Assembly (NCBI GenBank): GCA_032117595.1
Contig: JAULYZ010000052.1
Coordinates: 41,578-105,577 of the forward strand
Reading direction: 5' to 3'
DNA from: WLJO01 sp032117595
Lineage (GTDB): Bacteria; Actinomycetota; Acidimicrobiia; Acidimicrobiales; Ilumatobacteraceae
Length of the DNA stretch: 64,000 nucleotides
The notes below the pieces were generated by a model. That model saw nothing but the letters and a program-made list of their open reading frames with translations, was not told the origin of the DNA and did not search any database. Below, piece after piece: positions 61,601 to 64,000 of this stretch. A program made the position numbers and the translations under genes. Numbering within the stretch: the stretch's first letter is position 1; each line of letters starts with the position of its first letter.

Positions 61601-62353
61601 TCAGCCGCCCAGGCGCTTCAGGTGGTCGAGGATGCGTTCGGCGGTGGGCTGCTCCATCTCGCTCACCACCTTGCCGTCGGCGAGGAACACCACGCGGTCG
61701 GCGTAGCTTGCTGCGACAGGGTCGTGGGTGACCATCACGATGGTCTGGCCGAGCGCATCGACCGCGTGGCGCATGAACCGCAGGATTTCGGCGCTCGAGC
61801 GGGAGTCCAGGTTGCCCGTGGGCTCGTCGCCGAAGATGATCTCCGGACGCGACACGAGTGCACGAGCCACCGCAACACGCTGTTGCTGGCCACCCGACAA
61901 CTCGCTCGGCTTGTGGGTGAGTCGGTCGCCGAGGCCGACCGCTGCAATCACTTGGTCGAGCCACTCCGGGTCGGGCTTGCGGCCCCCGAGTGAGAGCGGC
62001 AAGGTGATGTTCTCGATGGCGGTGAGCGTCGGAACCAGATTGAAGCTCTGGAAGACGAAACCGATCTTGTCCCGGCGCAGGGTGGTGAGTTCTTTGTCCG
62101 ACAGCCCGGAGAGGTCGGTGCCGCCCAGTCGGACCGAACCTCCCGTGAGCCGATCGAGGCCTGCGAGGCAGTGCATGAGCGTGGACTTTCCCGACCCGGA
62201 CGGACCCATGATGGCGGTGAAGCGGCCCCGCTCGAAACTCACGGTGACTCCGTCGAGCGCTCGAACCTCGGTCCCGCCCTTCCCGTACACCTTGACGGCA
62301 TCGACTGCGGAGGCAGCCGCTGTGGTCGTAGCACTCTCGACAGTGGGGCACAT
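61601..62353 (-). CDS. ABC transporter ATPase, MacB/LolD type
   Basis: 250 residues: Walker A GPSGSGKST, Q-loop FQSFNLVPTLTAIENI, signature LSGGQQQR, Walker B IIFGDEPTGNLDS, H-loop VTHDP. It partners the permease. ATG at 62353 is one start; an earlier one at 62377 would add eight residues. Divergent from the cyclase gene. Confidence 0.96.
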   Translation of the reverse strand: MCPTVESATTTAAASAVDAVKVYGKGGTEVRALDGVTVSFERGRFTAIMGPSGSGKSTLMHCLAGLDRLTGGSVRLGGTDLSGLSDKELTTLRRDKIGFVFQSFNLVPTLTAIENITLPLSLGGRKPDPEWLDQVIAAVGLGDRLTHKPSELSGGQQQRVAVARALVSRPEIIFGDEPTGNLDSRSSAEILRFMRHAVDALGQTIVMVTHDPVAASYADRVVFLADGKVVSEMEQPTAERILDHLKRLGG

Positions 62354-62485
62354 GGAACCAGTCTCGCCGCCGATCATGCCGATCGGCCGCAGGTGGGCGG
62401 GAAATCCGACCGGATCGGCACTCTCCCGGGCGCCTACGCTGACCCCCGTGCACGACGACCGGATCCTCATGGTGGTGAACCACTC

Positions 62486-64000
62486 TTGAACTGCCTGTCG
62501 TGCTCGACTGCACTGGCACCCAACGCTCGTTTCTGCTCCTCGTGCGGCGCTCAGGTGCAGGCGACCCCCGATCAGGAACGCCGAGTGGTCACCGTGCTCT
62601 TCGCCGACGTGGTCGGCTTCACCCGCTTGGCGGAGCGGGCCGATCCCGAGCACGTCACCCGGTTGATCGACGGCCTGCTCCAGCGACTGGTGGCCGTGGT
62701 GGACGAGTTCGGGGGCTGGAACGACAACATCATCGGCGACTGTGTCCTTGCGCTCTTCGGCGCGCCGATCGCCCACGAGGACGACCCCGAGCGGGCAGTA
62801 CGTGCCGGACTCAAGATGCTCGATGTTGTGGCCGACTACAACCGCGAGCTCGGTGAGACGTTCGACCTCCGCGTGGGGATCAACACCGGCGAGGTGCTCG
62901 TCGGCACGATGCGAGCCGGTGGCGGCTACACCGCCATGGGCGACACCGTGAACACTGCGTCGAGGCTTCAGGGCATGGCGCCCGTGGGGGCAGTCCTCGT
63001 CGGAGAGTCGACCAAGGCGTTGAGCGATGGACCGATCCGGTACCGACCGCACGGCGCGCTCCAGGCAAAGGGTCGTGAGCAGGCCGTCGAGGCGTGGGTC
63101 GCGGTCGAGGCCCGTTTCCGCCCCGGTGAGCATCGGCGTCGGAGGAACACTCCTCTGATCGGACGTGATGAGGAACGAGGTCTGCTGCTGTCCGCAATCG
63201 ACTACGCGGTCTCCAAACGGCGCGCGCTCCTCGTGGCGGTCGACGGCGAGGGCGGTGTCGGCAAGAGCCGACTCTCCGAGGAGGTGGTCCGCGCGGCCCG
63301 CGCCGAGCACGGCATCACCGTGTTGCTCGGCTCCTGTGTCGCCTACGGCGAGGCCAACGTGTGGTGGCCGCTCGCCACGGCTCTCAACGACGCGCTGCAG
63401 TTGGGGGACGCCGGCGCAGAGCGGACCCGGAGCGATGTGGAGCGTCGGTCTGCGCAGCTGCTCGGGCGCAGCGAGGACGACGCCGAGGTGAGTCGGGTGG
63501 TGGAGTCGTACCTCCACCTCGTCGGTCAGCCCTCGTCGCTCGACCGTCTCGACGCCGTACGCGCGCGGGAGGAACTCACGCACGCCCTGGTGACGGTGCT
63601 CGCAGCACGGTGCCGGCGCGGTCCGCTCATGCTGGCGGTCGCCGACGTGCATTGGGGTGACACCGTCGTGCTCACGCTCCTCGAGCAACTCTTGGTGAGC
63701 CTCGCGAACCAACCGTTCGTGATGCTCACCACGTCGCGTCCCGACGTCGACGCAGCCTGGCCGCCAGCATCGTCCGTCTTCAGCTCCATCCACCTGCGTC
63801 TCGAACCGCTCGATCGAACGGCGACCGAGCAACTCGCTGCGGCGATCCTCGGCGACGAGGTGGAGTCGTCGGTGGTCTCCTCGCTGTACGACCGCAGCGG
63901 TGGCAACCCGCTGTTCCTCGAGGAGCTCGCCACGCTCGTTGCCGAGGGCGGTGAGGTCAGCGACTTGCCCGACAACCTGCGTGCGCTCGTGGCTGCACGT
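62486..64000 (+). CDS. Zinc-ribbon/class III cyclase/AAA signalling protein, 3' end outside window
   Basis: 505 residues visible. Zinc ribbon C3-x2-C6 and C17-x2-C20 (NCLSCS, RFCSSCG), class III nucleotide cyclase domain from residue 30 (TVLFADVVGFTRLAE and IIGDCVLALFGAP with the metal Asp residues), then an AAA_16 ATPase (GEGGVGKSR) and an LRR/TPR-type region beyond. Such proteins make cAMP or bind it to switch the ATPase. The frame has no ATG; the TTG at 62486 gives NCLSCS at once and overlaps the stop of a 13-codon ORF (TTGA). Right end truncated. Confidence 0.88.
   Translation, partial: MNCLSCSTALAPNARFCSSCGAQVQATPDQERRVVTVLFADVVGFTRLAERADPEHVTRLIDGLLQRLVAVVDEFGGWNDNIIGDCVLALFGAPIAHEDDPERAVRAGLKMLDVVADYNRELGETFDLRVGINTGEVLVGTMRAGGGYTAMGDTVNTASRLQGMAPVGAVLVGESTKALSDGPIRYRPHGALQAKGREQAVEAWVAVEARFRPGEHRRRRNTPLIGRDEERGLLLSAIDYAVSKRRALLVAVDGEGGVGKSRLSEEVVRAARAEHGITVLLGSCVAYGEANVWWPLATALNDALQLGDAGAERTRSDVERRSAQLLGRSEDDAEVSRVVESYLHLVGQPSSLDRLDAVRAREELTHALVTVLAARCRRGPLMLAVADVHWGDTVVLTLLEQLLVSLANQPFVMLTTSRPDVDAAWPPASSVFSSIHLRLEPLDRTATEQLAAAILGDEVESSVVSSLYDRSGGNPLFLEELATLVAEGGEVSDLPDNLRALVAAR

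Noticed and set aside
62469..62489. ATG at 62469 as start of the cyclase
   Set aside because: It is in another frame and stops after seven codons; the cyclase frame has only the TTG at 62486.
1..64000. tRNA or rRNA genes and insertion sequences
   Set aside because: No cloverleaf, rRNA-like stretch, transposase frame or terminal repeats were noticed by eye; tRNAscan-SE and an IS search were not possible here.

Overview
The window is a 64 kb piece of high-GC actinobacterial chromosome. Mycofactocin genes (mftABC), NDMA-dependent alcohol dehydrogenases, several F420-type oxidoreductases, a LytR-CpsA-Psr protein and an Lhr helicase next to a Nei2-type glycosylase point to Actinobacteria. The mix of acyl-CoA dehydrogenases, SDRs and CoxL-like enzymes fits Acidimicrobiia (Ilumatobacter-like), but I cannot prove the genus. 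Two 10-N scaffold gaps, one followed by 28 nt of Illumina adapter, show that this is a draft or metagenome assembly. No rRNA, tRNA, CRISPR array, insertion sequence or prophage was seen. Coding density is very high.

Layout. 0-5.8 kb: tail of a transporter, then a divergent island holding an unknown protein, an acetolactate decarboxylase fused to a winged helix, a second unknown protein, a ParA/MinD ATPase, and a degenerate ATPase-like/GNAT protein. 5.8-12.8 kb: an HpsN-like HisD paralogue with an SDR, another SDR, a Cys-rich protein coupled to a flavoprotein, a degenerate FGGY kinase and a small P-loop NTPase. 12.8-28.5 kb: a catabolic belt with an orphan CoxL-like subunit, an OYE/FadH-type reductase, an amine-oxidase-type flavoprotein, a cytosine-deaminase-type amidohydrolase (split by gap 1), F420-type enzymes, a nitroreductase, an enolase-superfamily enzyme, an aldo/keto reductase, an epoxide hydrolase and an acyl-CoA dehydrogenase. 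28.5-34.4 kb: mftC-mftB-mftA, divergent from two zinc alcohol dehydrogenases, followed by a MoxR/VWA pair. 34.4-44.8 kb: LCP protein, valS and cysS (divergent), an MFS exporter, an acyltransferase-SGNH protein (gap 2), an acyl-CoA dehydrogenase and a zinc-ribbon protein. 44.8-49 kb: a low-GC regulatory region, a NarL-type two-component pair, a tyrosine/dual-specificity phosphatase, a peroxiredoxin and a probable selenoprotein. 49-64 kb: GYD protein, DUF1295 membrane protein, GH1 glycosidase, SDR, lhr, DUF1990 protein, nei2, a PPOX protein, a MacB-type ABC exporter and the start of a cyclase/AAA signalling protein.

The most interesting item is at 47975-49030. A redoxin reading frame is interrupted once by TGA exactly where homologous redoxins carry the resolving or attacking cysteine (W-S-S-W-TGA-G-C-R), and it stays open in the same frame for another 214 codons. 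Twenty nucleotides after the TGA sits the loop of a perfect 6-bp hairpin with loop GGUCU, the loop sequence of the E. coli fdhF SECIS. I read this as a selenocysteine-containing thioredoxin-fold protein co-transcribed with a Prx5-type peroxiredoxin. The second candidate for an undescribed system is the ParA / ATPase-like-GNAT / decarboxylase-winged-helix island at 1.0-5.8 kb.
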